Shown one piece after another: positions 54,179 to 64,000 of a stretch of 64,000 nucleotides of DNA. The stretch lies in contig OX457074.1 in assembly GCA_949752795.1 (NCBI GenBank), positions 744,001 through 808,000 on the forward strand, read 5' to 3'. The translations under genes were made by a program, and so were the position numbers. The notes beneath the pieces were generated by a model. The model made no database searches. It was given only the letters and a program-made list of their open reading frames with translations, and was not told the DNA's origin. Origin of the DNA: Hyperoodon ampullatus (Eukaryota > Chordata > Mammalia > Artiodactyla > Ziphiidae). Numbering within the stretch: position 1 is the first letter of the stretch; the number at the start of each line of letters is the position of its first letter.

Positions 54179-57100
54179 ATGGGAATAGAAACATACATAT
54201 CAATAATTACCTTAAATGTAAATGGACTAAATGCTCCCACCAAAAGACACAGAGTGGCTGAATGGATACAAAAACAAGACCCATATATATGCTGTCTACA
54301 AGAGACCCACTTCAGACCTAGAGACACATACAGATTGAAAGTAAGGGGATGGAAAAAGATATTCCATGCAAATGGAAATCAAAAGAAAGCTGGAGTAGCA
54401 ATTCTTATATCAGACAAAATAGACTTTAAAATAAAGACTATTAGAAGAGACAAAGAAGGACACTACATAACGATAAAGGGATCGATCCAAGAAGAAGATA
54501 TAACAATTGTAAATATTTATGCACCCAACATAGGAGCACCTCAATACATAAGGCAAATACTAACAGCCATAAAAGGGGAAATCGACAGTAACACAATCAT
54601 AGTAGGGGACTTTAACACCCCACTTTCACCAATGGACAGATCATCCAAAATGAAAATAAATAAGGAAACACAAGCTTTAAATGATACATTAAACAAGATG
54701 GACTTAGTTGATATTTATAGGACATTCCATCCAAAAACAACAGAATACACATTTTTCTCAAGTGCTCATGGAACATTCTCCAGGATAGATCATATCTTGG
54801 GTCACAAATCAAGCCTTGGTAAATTTAAGAAAATTGAAATTGTATCAAGTATCTATTCCGACCACAATGCTATGAGACTAGACATCAATTACAGGAAAAG
54901 ATCTGTAAAAAATACAAACACATGGAGGCTAAACAATACACTACTCAATAACGAAGTGATCACTGAAGAAATCAAAGAGGAAATTAAAAAATACCTAGAA
55001 ACAAATGACAATGGAGACACGACGACCCAAAACCTATGGGACGCAGCAAAAGCAGTTCTAAGGGGGAAGTTTATAGCAATACAATCCCACCTTAAGAAAC
55101 AGGAAACATTTCGAGTAAACAACCTGACCCTGCACCTAAAGCAATTAGAGAAAGAAGAACAAAAAACCCCCAAAGTTAGCAGAAGGAAAGAAATCATAAA
55201 GATCAGATCAGAAATAAATGAAAAAGAAATGAAGGAAACGATAGCAAAGATCAACCAAACTAAAAGCTGGTTCTTTGAGAAGATAAACAAAATTGACAAA
55301 CCATTAGCCAGACTCATCAAGAAAAGAAGGGAGAAGACTCAAATCAATAGAATTAGAAATGAAAAAGGAGAAGTAACAACTGACACTGCAGAAATACAAA
55401 AGATCATGAGAGATTACTATAAGCAACTCTATGCCAATAAAATGGACAACCTGGAAGAAATGGACAAATTCTTAGAAATGCACAACCTACCAAGACTGAC
55501 TCAGGAAGAAATAGAAAATATGAATAGACCAATCACAAGCACTGAAATTGAAACTGTGATTAAAAATCTTCCATCAAACAAAAGCCCAGGACCAGATGGC
55601 TTCACAGGCGAATTCTATCAAACATTTAGAGAAGAGCTAACACCCATCCTTCTCAAACTCTTCCAAACAATATCAGAGGAAGGAACACTCCCAAACTAAT
55701 TCTAGGAGGCCACCATCACCTTGATACCAAAACCAGGCAAGGATGTCACAAAGAAAGAAAACTACAGGCCAATATCACTGATGAACATAGATGCAAAAAT
55801 CCTCAACAAAATACTAGCAAACAGAATCCAACAGCATATTAAAAGGATCATACACCATGATCAAGTGGGGTTTATTCCAGGAATGCAAGGATTCTTCAAT
55901 ATACGCAAATCAATCAATGTGATACACCATATTAACAAGTTGAAGGAGAAAAACCATATGATCATCTCAATAGATGCAGAGAAAGCTTTCGACAAAATTC
56001 AACACCCATTTATGATAAAAACCCTGCAGAAAGTAGGCATAGAGGGAACTTTCCTCAACATAATAAAGGCCATATATGACAAACCCACAGCCAACATTGT
56101 CCTCAATGGTGAAAAACTGAAACCATTTCCACTAAGATCAGGAACAAGACAAGGCTGCCCACTCTCACCACTCTTATTCAACATAGTTTTGGAAGTTTTA
56201 GCCACAGCAATCAGAGAAGAAAAGGAAATAAAAGGAATCCAAATTGGAAAAGAAGAAGTAAAGCTGTCACTGTTTGCAGATGACATGATACTATACATAG
56301 AGAATCCTAAAGATGCTACCGAAAAACTACTAGAGCTAATCAATGAATTTGGTAAAGTAGCAGGATACAAAATTAATGCACAGAAATCTCTGGCATTCCT
56401 GTACACTAATGATGAAAAATCTGAAAATGAAATCAAGAAAACACTCCCATTTACCATTGCAACAAAAAGAATAAAATATCTAGGAATAAACCTACCTAAG
56501 GAGACAAAAGACCTGTATGCAGAAAATTATAAGACACTGATGAAAGAAATTAAAGAGGATACAAATAGATGGAGAGATATACCATGCTCCTGGATTGGAA
56601 GAATCAATATTGTGAAAATGACTCTACTACCCAAAGCAATCTACAGATTCAATGCAATCCCTATCAAACTACCACTGGCATTTTTCACAGAACTAGAACA
56701 AAAAATTTCAAAATTTGTTTGGAAAAACAAAAGACCCCGAATAGCCAAAGCAATCTTGAGAACGAAAAACGGAGCTGGAGGAATCAGGCTCCCTGACTTC
56801 AGACTATACTACAAAGCTACAGTAATTAAGACAGTGTGATACTGGCATAAAAACAGAAAGATAGATCAGTGGATCAGGATAGAAAGCCCAGAGATAAACC
56901 CACGCACATATGGCCAACTTATCTTTGATAAAGGAGGCAGGAATGTACAGTGGAGAAAGGACAGCCTCTTCAATAAGTGGTGCTGGGAAAACTGGACAGG
57001 GACATGTAAAAGTATGAGATTAGATCATTCCCTAACACCATACACAAAAATAAGCTCAAAATGGATTAAAGACCTAAATGTAAGGCCAGAAACTATCAAA

Positions 57101-58010
57101 CTCTTAGAGGAAAACATAGGTAGAACACTCTATGACATAAATCACAGCAAGATCCTTTTGGACCCACCTCCTAGAGAAATGGAATTAAAAACAAAGATAA
57201 ACAAATGGGACCTAATGAAACTTCGAAGCTTTTGCACAGCAAAGGAAACCACATACAAGATGAAAAGACAACCCTCAGAATGAGAGAAAATATTTGCAAA
57301 TGAAGCAACTGACAAAGGATTAATCTCCAAAATTTATAAACAGCTCATGCAGCTCAATAGCAAAAAAACAAACAACCCAATCCAAAAATGGGCAGAAGAC
57401 TTAAATAGGCATTTCTCCAAAGAAGATATACCGACTGCCAACAAACACATGAAAGAATGCTCAACATCATTAATCATTAGAGAAATGCAAATCAAAACTA
57501 CAATGAGATATCATCTCACACCAGTCAGAATGGCCATCATCAAGAAATCTAGAAACAATAAATGCTGGAGAGGGTGTGGAGAAAAGGGAACACTTGCACT
57601 GCTGGTGGGAATGTGAATTGGTACAGCCACTATGGAGAACAATATGGAGGTTCCTTAAAAAACTAAAAATAGAACTACCATATGACCCAGCAATCCCACT
57701 ACTAGGCATATACCCTGAGAAAACCATAATTCAAAAAGAGACATGTACCAAAATGTTCATTGCAGCTCTATTCACAATAGCCCGGAGCTGGAAACAACCT
57801 AAGTGTCCATCATCGGATGAATGGATAAAGAAGATGTGGCACATATATACAATGGAATATTACTCAGCCATAAAAAGGAACGAAACTGAGCTATTTGTAA
57901 TGAGGTGGATAGACCTAGAGTCTGTCCTACAGAGTGAAGTAAGTCAGAAAGAGAAAGACAAATACCGTATGCTAACACATATATATGGAATTAAAAAAAA
58001 AATGTCATGA
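54179..58010 (+). pseudogene. L1 ORF2 (endonuclease/reverse transcriptase), inactivated
   Basis: ORF2 normally nicks target DNA and reverse-transcribes L1 RNA. The N-terminal endonuclease is open and looks catalytically complete: N13/N15 in TLNVNG, E42 in LQETHF, Y114, D144 and N146 in GDFN, D204, and SDH at 227-229. The first stops are TAA at 55697-55699 and TAG at 55703-55705, just before the reverse transcriptase. That domain is otherwise preserved, with [18 protein letters not shown] and FADD at 56273-56284. TGA replaces Trp codons at 56837-56839 and 57281-57283. A 2-bp loss near 57594 shifts frame inside the Cys-rich motif ([10 protein letters not shown]). The C-terminal part then runs in the shifted frame to 58010. 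Total length, about 1277 codons, is normal. Confidence 0.95.
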
Positions 58011-58211
58011 AGAACCTAGGGGTAAAACGGGAATAAAGACACAGACCTACTTGAGAACGGACTTGAGGATATGGGGAGGGTGAAGGGTAAGCTGTGACAA
58101 AGCGAAAGAGAGGCATGGACATATATACACTACCAAACGTAAGGTAGATAGATAGTGGGAAGCAGCCGCAGAGCACAGGGAGATCAGCTCGGTGCTTTGT
58201 GACCGCCTGGA

Positions 58212-58241
58212 GGGGTGGGATGGGGAGGGTGGGAGGGAGGG
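58212..58241 (+). other. L1 3' UTR G-quadruplex motif
   Basis: Third copy of the motif at 39424, with seven runs of three or more G (GGGGTGGGATGGGG onward). Confidence 0.8.
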
Positions 58242-58447
58242 AGACGCAATAGGGAAGGGATGTGGGAACAGATGTGTATGTATGACTGATTCACTTTGTT
58301 ATAAAGCAGAAACTAATAAAAAATAAAAAAAAATAAAAAAATAAAAATAATAAATAAAAAAAATAAAAAGGATATCTCCATTTGTAAGGGTATGTCCCTT
58401 TTTGGACCAGGAATTGAAAGATGACTAAATATCAAGAAAAGTTTGTT

Positions 58448-58641
58448 GGGACTTCCCTGCTGGTCCAGTGGTTAAGACTCCACACTCCCAATGCAGGGGA
58501 CCAGGGTTCAATCCCTGGTCAGGGAACTAGATCCCACATGCTGCAATTAAGGGCCTGCATACCGCCACTAAAGATTACACAAGCTGCAACTAAGACCCAG
58601 TGCAGCCAAATAAATAAATGTTTAAAAAAAAAAAAAAAAAC
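58448..58641 (+). mobile_element. older CHR-1-type SINE
   Basis: Starts GGGACTTCCCTG, with GGTCCAGTGG, GACTCC and the B-box-like GGTTCAATCCC, and a 3' part with AAGACCCAGTGCAGCC and AATAAATA before a run of A. Target duplications AAAGTTTGT (58438-58446) and AAAGCTTGT (58642-58650) differ by one base. The GGGACTTCCCTGGTGGTCC-type head distinguishes this older subfamily from the three GGGCTTCCCTGG SINEs in the window. Confidence 0.92.
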
Positions 58642-58970
58642 AAAGCTTGTCAATGAAATAGGCCTGGATGTAAATCTGTGTAACAACCATACCCTTGTTT
58701 ACTGGGCTTTGACTAATAACATCCCTTAAATGGCTTCCTCCATTCCCTAACATCTTTCTTTTGTTCTCAGCAGAAGATAGCATTTAAGGTAATGGCTTGG
58801 GCCATTTCAGGGAGTGACTCAGTTTTCCTGGGTATCTTTCAAGTATACAGGAGGTACGCATGGTATATATTAAACTTCTGATTGTTTTCTCCAGTTCGTC
58901 TCTTTTTCATTACAAGGGAGATCTCAATAAAGAACATAGAAGTGTAGAGGGAAAATTATTTTTCCTCTCA

Positions 58971-60735
58971 TATACATGCAGTGCAATAGTATTCAGAGAT
59001 ATAAAGGAATGGATCATCAACCCATGCCAATATATATAGATAGATATAGATGCAACTAACACTTACATTGCTAAGTAAAAGAATCCAGTCTGAAGTGCTA
59101 CACACTGTATGACCTCATTTATATGACATTCTAGAAAAGGTAAAACTGACACTGGTAAACAGTTTAAGGAATATGTGGTTGAAATAGTCCATATGATACT
59201 TTAGTGATGAATACCTGTCCCTATGCATTTGTCTACACCCACAGATTTTTACAACACAACAAGTAATTTACAATCTATTCAAACTTAGCTACTTAGGATA
59301 TGGGAGTGTCAAAGACTGGAATACAGAATGTAACAAAGAATCTAACTGTTTCAGAAATGTATGGAAAAACTCACTGTTGGTAGTGGGACAAATGGGCTGA
59401 CCTAAGTTAACTTTGGAAATGTACAGAATCTGTAGGCCAAAGACAAAATGTGCCATACACACACAGTGGACTCTAAGTTCTTTCCCATGAGGGGTAGTAG
59501 CTAACAGTACTGAAACTACTATATCAGTAATCGAATGGAACAAGCACTGAATTTAATAAATGACAAATGGTGGAAGCCAGGTTTCTTACCACTGGAGTGG
59601 GATGTTACAGTCAAACAAAGGGAAAAGGTTACGATATCCATGTCATAACAGATCCGGTTGGAGACATCGGTATAAACTATCTTTAGCCTACACATAGTTC
59701 CACATGGAAATCTTTATAATTATGTGTATATGCATAGGCTGGGATACATGCATGTATTTCTATGTACTGTCAGCTGAGCATATTTAGCTCCCACATGTAA
59801 GTTTTTAATACTATTCTTTAATAAAAGGAACAAGGGCTCTTTGAAGAAAGGGCTGATGCTAGGACTGAGACAGTAAATATATGAAGCAGCATAATCTTAA
59901 AATATCAGAAAGTAAAGAAGTACCCAAAATTTTAAAAACCCGCAAAAGAAAAATTATGTAAAATGAAAAGAGGAGCAAATGGAAAAAGCTCTCAACAGCC
60001 AAAGCAAGAATGAACTAAGCAGTCTAATAATGTAGTGCTGGATTATAACCAAAAGTTTACAATAATCATTCACGTGTCCAAACTGGTAAAAATAAATTAC
60101 ATAGTTTTCGATGAATGGTGTTAAATAGAAATCTCCTATGCACAAAGCTTCTAAACAATTCATATAGACACTCAGCTGTCCATCAAGGATGCGAAGCTAA
60201 CCCCTCTCTCCTCAAGTGTGGCTTCTGCATTATGACTTCCTCCTAAATAAGACACACAGGATGGACATGGGAAAAAAATTAACCTGTGGGAAAACTTGAC
60301 AAACACTACTTCAGCTAGGTGACCAAAGTTAAGAATATAAGTGAGAAGTTTCCTTAAGAGCCTGTCCTCTTGATATGTAGTGAAGAGGAAGCACTTCACC
60401 TCTGTGATCTGCTTTTTCAAAGCCAAGTCTAACCACGACAAAAACACCAAGCAAATCCCAGTGCCCAGCAGTCTATAAAATACCTGACCAGTCCTCCTCC
60501 ACACTGTCAAGGTCATGGAAACAAAGAGAGTCTGAGCAACTGTCAGAGCCCAGAAGAGACTAAACAGACATGATGACCCCATGTCCTTTGAGACCCTGGA
60601 ACAAAGAAAGGTATAACAAAGGAACGTGAATAAGGACTTCAGTTAATAGTAAAGTATCAGTATTTGTTCATTATTTGTCATGATTCTGTAGCAAATTAGA
60701 CAGGAAAAAGTAAACATCAAATAAGAGAAACCTAC
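58971..60735 (+). mobile_element. ancient L1M, right part including long 3' UTR
   Basis: Resumes exactly where 50706 broke off (TGCAGTGCAATAGTATTCAGAG). It runs through an L1M-type 3' UTR: GATACTTTAGTGATG, TACAACACAACAAG, GACCTAAGTTAACTTTGG near 59398, CTCTTTGAAGAAAGGGCTGATGC near 59836 (shared core TTTGAAGAAAGGGCTGATG), CTGACCAGTCCTCCTCCAC and GTCAAGGTCATGG near 60484-60520, and TCAGTTAATAGTAAAGTATC. I recognise this as the 3' UTR typical of old L1M subfamilies (MB to MD age). No open frame is meaningful, including the 136-codon minus-strand frame at 60172-60582. Confidence 0.7.
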
Positions 60736-63003
60736 TGTAACAAACTGGAAACCTAGAGGAAAAGGGGGATTTCTTTGTAAAACACATTACCAAAATGGTC
60801 CCTAAATTAAGGAAAACACAAAAAGGCCAATTAATCACTGAGGAACCTCTTCCTCTACTGGTTATCCTATCACTCTTCCAGGGTTTCCCTCTCCTGGGAC
60901 AGGGAAGGAGCAGGGACAGAGATGTCTGGCAGCTCCCCTAGTACATGACCCCACCCAGTGTCTTCACCTCCCAAAGCCACGCCTACCCAGTGAGGACACC
61001 TGAGGAAGGATCAGGGATTATTGACTCAGATGTATCAACCAGGACTTTTTCTTTTCCCAGCGACTGGACACACTTACGGAAGTAAAATAAATTACTAGTT
61101 ATTGTAAGGGTAGAAATACGTTAATACTTGCAAGTGACAAGTTGAAGAATGGGTTTGGACCTGGCAGGTCCAGCGGCTCACACTGTCTCAGTGTGATGTT
61201 TCTTCTCTCCAAATCTTTGTCCCGCTCAGTGCCTTTGGGGGACCCCATTCACAGGCACAGGCTCTCTCACTGCCCTTGGGCCAACAGCAGTTCTAGGCTG
61301 ACAACAACTCACCATCCATTTTCCGAGAGTTTCTCCTTTTCTTGGATTCCCAAAAGTCATGGTTTTAAATGCCTTTGATCTGGCTTGGGTTGCAGTCTCA
61401 TCCTTGACCCAACAACAGAAGATGGAAAATGGGACTGGCTAGATGTGGGTTGTAAACCCTTCTTCGAGCTGGGTGGACCATGGGGTCATCCTTCTGCAAC
61501 TGTTTGGACTGGAAGCAGGTGAGATGTAATTCCCAAAGGAAAACTGAGGCACTCGGGCCTGAGAACAGATGTTGGCTGGGAGAAAGCAACAGATTCTAAG
61601 TCAATGACAGCTCACTGCACAGCACAGAGTCTGACACAAAAGGAAGAAAGGGGTTCACTTAGGGGCAGGGGCTGCAGCTACTCATCCAGTGCTCTTACTC
61701 TCCCTCCCAAGACTGCAAGAAGTTCTTTCACTTGCTGAAAAGTCAGGATCATTGGTGGTGGTAAACTCAAGTCTCTCTCCTTGGGCATCAGGCCCTCACA
61801 TCTCAGAGGCTGGCCCAGAACAGCCCATGTGCCCTCAGAACACACACAGACCTCATTCCTGCCCCTGAGAGGTGGGAGCCCGTGAGTTATGCCACCTCCC
61901 TGGCCATATTAACTACCCATCCCTGAAAAACAATACTGCTCCTTTTCCAGTTTCTTCTCTCTCCTTTTCTAAGGGAAGAAACCAAATGCTAGGGTGGTAA
62001 GGAAACTCTTGTGCAATGAAGTAACCGGAGGCTCAAGAGTTATTCCATGCCATGGAACCCATAATTGGCAGGCTTCCAGAGGCCACATGGATGCATATGG
62101 CTCTCCAAGACAATGGCAGTGTCAGTGTAAACCTCCCACTGGGAGGTCCAGGTGCTCCCATATCTTTGATTCTTAATGAATATGCATGTCAAAAGTTTCT
62201 AACGACTGAAAGGACAAAGGATTGCAGGGCCATGGTCTGCTGTATGGGTGTTGTGTCAGGGACACACTCCAATGTTTAGAGGATTATTACTTCTCTTGGC
62301 AGCCTATGAGGCTGTGAGCGGGAGGCCTTATTCTCAGCCACATGCATGTTGGTAGTTGAAACTTCTCAAAGGAATGTCTACACTGCCCAGGTAGCTCTTG
62401 AATTTCCCAGCATCATAGTCAGCTCCGTAACTGTACATGGGGGCCTGACAATGCCCAGGCTGGACTGAGCTAGAGGACCACAGATGCCTGCCTGGATAGT
62501 CAGAGGTCAAAGGCTGTCCTGCCTGAGACTTGATCATCTATTCATGCCCACTCAGATGGAACAAAGGATGCCTCCAGGGCCAGGAGGGCCCCACCAGCCC
62601 TTAAGAAGGCGGCATCTGGGGGCTGGCAGGTCACTGCACCCAGTCCTGTATAAATCCACACGTGTCCGCTGAGTGCCCTCCTGTCTTGGCTGTGCTGGAA
62701 CCTGGGGCTGCCCAGACAGCGTAGGGCCAGCATCACCCTTCCCAGGTAGGAGGGCAGAAGGAAACCATGCATGACTTCTGACACCCTCCCCAATCCTTGA
62801 CAGAGGTTGAGTTGGATAAGAAACAGTCCGAGACAAGAACAGACATTTCATTCTTCTCTCAGAGCCCAGGACTGGGGGAAGGGAGGCCAGAAAAACAGTT
62901 ATTGACCTCAGCTCCCTGACTCCTGTTTGACCCTGGGCAAGTCCTATCCATTCTGGAAGCTTCAGGGAGAAGGAGAGGGGAGGGCAATGAGGGCCAATTG
63001 TGC
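60736..63003. other. about 2.3 kb with no gene or clear repeat
   Basis: Composition becomes ordinary mammalian intergenic. Open frames are 60-99 codons long, overlap on both strands and have no domain features. A short stretch near 60770-60845 faintly resembles diverged L1 ORF2 text. No splice-site and frame combination convinced me of an exon. Confidence 0.55.
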
Positions 63004-63235
63004 TTAAACCTAACTCTAACCTTTACCCTAAGAACCCTAACCTCTAACCATAACCCCCTAACAACCCTAGCCCCAGACCCCTAGACCCTTGCCCCTGACC
63101 CCTAAACTCTAACCCCCGACCCTTTAGCCACAGCCCTCTACCAGGACGCTCCAACAATGACCCCTAACCCTAAACCGTGACCCCTGAACCCTCACACTGA
63201 CTCAAACCTAGGCCTAAAGCCTGGCCTAGTGGGTA
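63004..63235 (-). repeat. degenerate telomere-like (CCCTAA)n tract
   Basis: About 230 bp rich in ACCCTAA, ACCTCTAACC, CCCCTAACC, CCCTAGCCCC and CCCCTGACCCC on the + strand, with several exact CCCTAA units (for example at 63026, 63035 and 63162) among variants. The telomere repeat thus reads as TTAGGG on the minus strand. The rhythm is irregular, so this is an old interstitial tract rather than a chromosome end. Confidence 0.8.
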
Positions 63236-63254
63236 CCAAGGGATGACTGTATGA

Positions 63255-64000
63255 ACTCTCAAATAAACCAAGGAATTAAATCTTCCTGACCATGAATTTA
63301 GCAATGGTTTCTTAGATTTGACAGTAAAGCATAAGAAATGAAAGAAAAAAATAGATAAATTGGATTTCCTCAAAATTACAAACCTTTGTGCATCAAAAGA
63401 GGCTATCCAGAAAGGAAGAAGACAGCCCACAGAATGGAAGACAATATTGTCACATTCTATATCTGATAAGACTCTTAACCTGGAATATACCCAGGACTTT
63501 TCCAACTCATCAACAAAAAGACAATAACATTTTTGAAACAGACAAATGGCTGCATGGACTGCTCTCCAGGCAAGACATACAAATGGTCAACAAGGACATG
63601 GAAAGATGTCAAACGTCAGTAGTCATGATGAAAATGCAAATGAAAACCACAGTGTGATGCCCCTTCACACACACTAGAATAAAAATAAACTTTAAAATCA
63701 ATATTAAAATATATAAATAAAAATAACAAATGTTGGCAGCAATGCAGAGAAATTGGAACCCTTAAAAGTTACTTGTGGAGATGCACAATGGTGCAGTCTA
63801 TGCGTACAAACCTTTACCATTTACTTAAAAATATAAAATATAATTACCATGTGGTTCAACAACTCCACTCCTAGATATATACCAAAAAAAATGGAAAACA
63901 GGCATTCAAACAAAAACTTGTACACCAATTATTCATAGCAGCACTGTTCACAATAGCCCAGGGTAGAAAAGATTTAAATGTCCATCAGCAGGTAAACGGA
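63255..64000 (+). mobile_element. ancient L1 ORF2 fragment, cut by window end
   Basis: Diverged L1 ORF2 C-terminal text in order: ACAAACCTTTGTGCATCAAAAG, ACAGCCCACAGAATGG, TCTGATAAGACTCTTAACCTGG, GACAAATGGCTG, ATGCAAATGAAAACCACAGTG, ACCATGTGGTTCAACAACTCC, CACAATAGCCCA and AATGTCCATCAGCAG. Many stops and indels. The copy extends past the right edge. Confidence 0.82.

Larger units (their letters stand above)
51087..58367 (+). mobile_element. near full-length L1, ORF2 broken
   Basis: A 7.28-kb L1 flanked by an 11-bp target duplication, AAGGATATCTC, at 51076-51086 and 58368-58378. The order is 5' UTR to 53226, ORF1 53227-54120, ORF2 54179-58010, 3' UTR, and an A-rich tail with TAAAA units. The 3' UTR ends early: after CAGAAACTA it passes straight into the tail, without the last roughly 40 bp (to CCAATAAAG) found in the other two L1s. 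It inserted into a solo LTR. Four stops and one frameshift in ORF2 make it immobile on its own. Confidence 0.96.
50707..58970 (+). mobile_element. solo ERV-type LTR, split by three insertions
   Basis: The LTR begins TGTCAAGG at 50707 and ends CCTCTCA at 58970. It survives as pieces 50707-50822, 51042-51086, 58379-58447 and 58651-58970, about 550 bp in all. An AATAAA lies at 58926-58931 near the 3' end. Flanking 6-bp sequences CATACA (50701-50706) and TATACA (58971-58976) look like a target duplication with one mismatch, and joining them restores the host L1M reading. No retroviral genes are present, so it is a solo LTR. The exact family is not assigned. Confidence 0.75.

Noticed and set aside
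50707..58970. Provirus with internal retroviral genes between two LTRs
   Set aside because: The 8-kb interval is one LTR split by SINEs and an L1. The reverse transcriptase inside is L1 ORF2 (FADD type, with an apurinic-type endonuclease), and no gag, pol or env sequence of retroviral type is present.
60172..60582. 136-codon minus-strand frame with apparent hydrophobic segments
   Set aside because: It lies in the antisense of an L1M 3' UTR that I recognise on the plus strand.
63004..63235. True chromosome end
   Set aside because: Units are degenerate and mixed, and non-telomeric sequence continues on both sides.

Overview
The window reads as mammalian, almost certainly cetacean, nuclear DNA. 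The evidence is four tRNA-derived SINEs of the CHR type (Cetacea/hippo/ruminant), three of them in the form typical of whales and dolphins, together with young artiodactyl-type LINE-1 (L1) elements and an ERV-type solo LTR. I see no host protein-coding gene, no rRNA or tRNA gene and no CRISPR. All convincing protein-coding sequence is L1 ORF1 or ORF2.

Layout. (1) 1-30,470 is an uninterrupted, strongly strand-biased, G-rich satellite array with four nested periods: a hexamer (GGGGCT/GGGCTA), a 24-bp unit (core TTAGTTAGGGACA), a monomer of about 420-475 bp (fifteen 24-mers plus one hexamer block), and higher-order repeats of about 2.53 kb (9,041-20,790) and about 3.84 kb (20,500-27,720). The array decays into hexamer-free 24-mers at 29,461-30,470. 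(2) At about 30,471 the 24-mer flips strand, and a segment of about 9 kb begins that is present twice: copy A 30,471-39,585 and copy B 40,729-49,543. The two copies are separated by 39,586-40,728, most of which is an inverted (C-rich) stretch of the same 24-mer. Each copy carries non-coding sequence, a 5'-inverted old L1, an LTR-like remnant, an older L1 ORF2 fragment, and a young L1 that has lost about 2.7 kb of ORF2 but keeps ORF1 (broken in A, intact in B). (3) 50,172-60,735 is a nested stack: an ancient L1M element split by a solo LTR, itself split by a CHR SINE, a nearly full-length L1 (51,087-58,367; ORF1 intact, ORF2 with four stops and a frameshift), and an older CHR-1-type SINE. (4) 60,736-64,000 holds about 2.3 kb with no recognisable gene, a degenerate CCCTAA telomere-like stretch (63,004-63,235), and an ancient L1 fragment running off the end.

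The setting looks subtelomeric or terminal-heterochromatic: a G-rich satellite whose hexamer is one base from the telomere repeat, strand switches, recent segmental duplication and an interstitial telomere-like tract. The satellite's monomer length, GC-richness and telomere-like subrepeats resemble what I recall of the 'heavy satellite' of baleen whales. That is memory, not a search, and needs checking. The many long open frames in the array are a by-product of periods divisible by three and are not annotated as genes.
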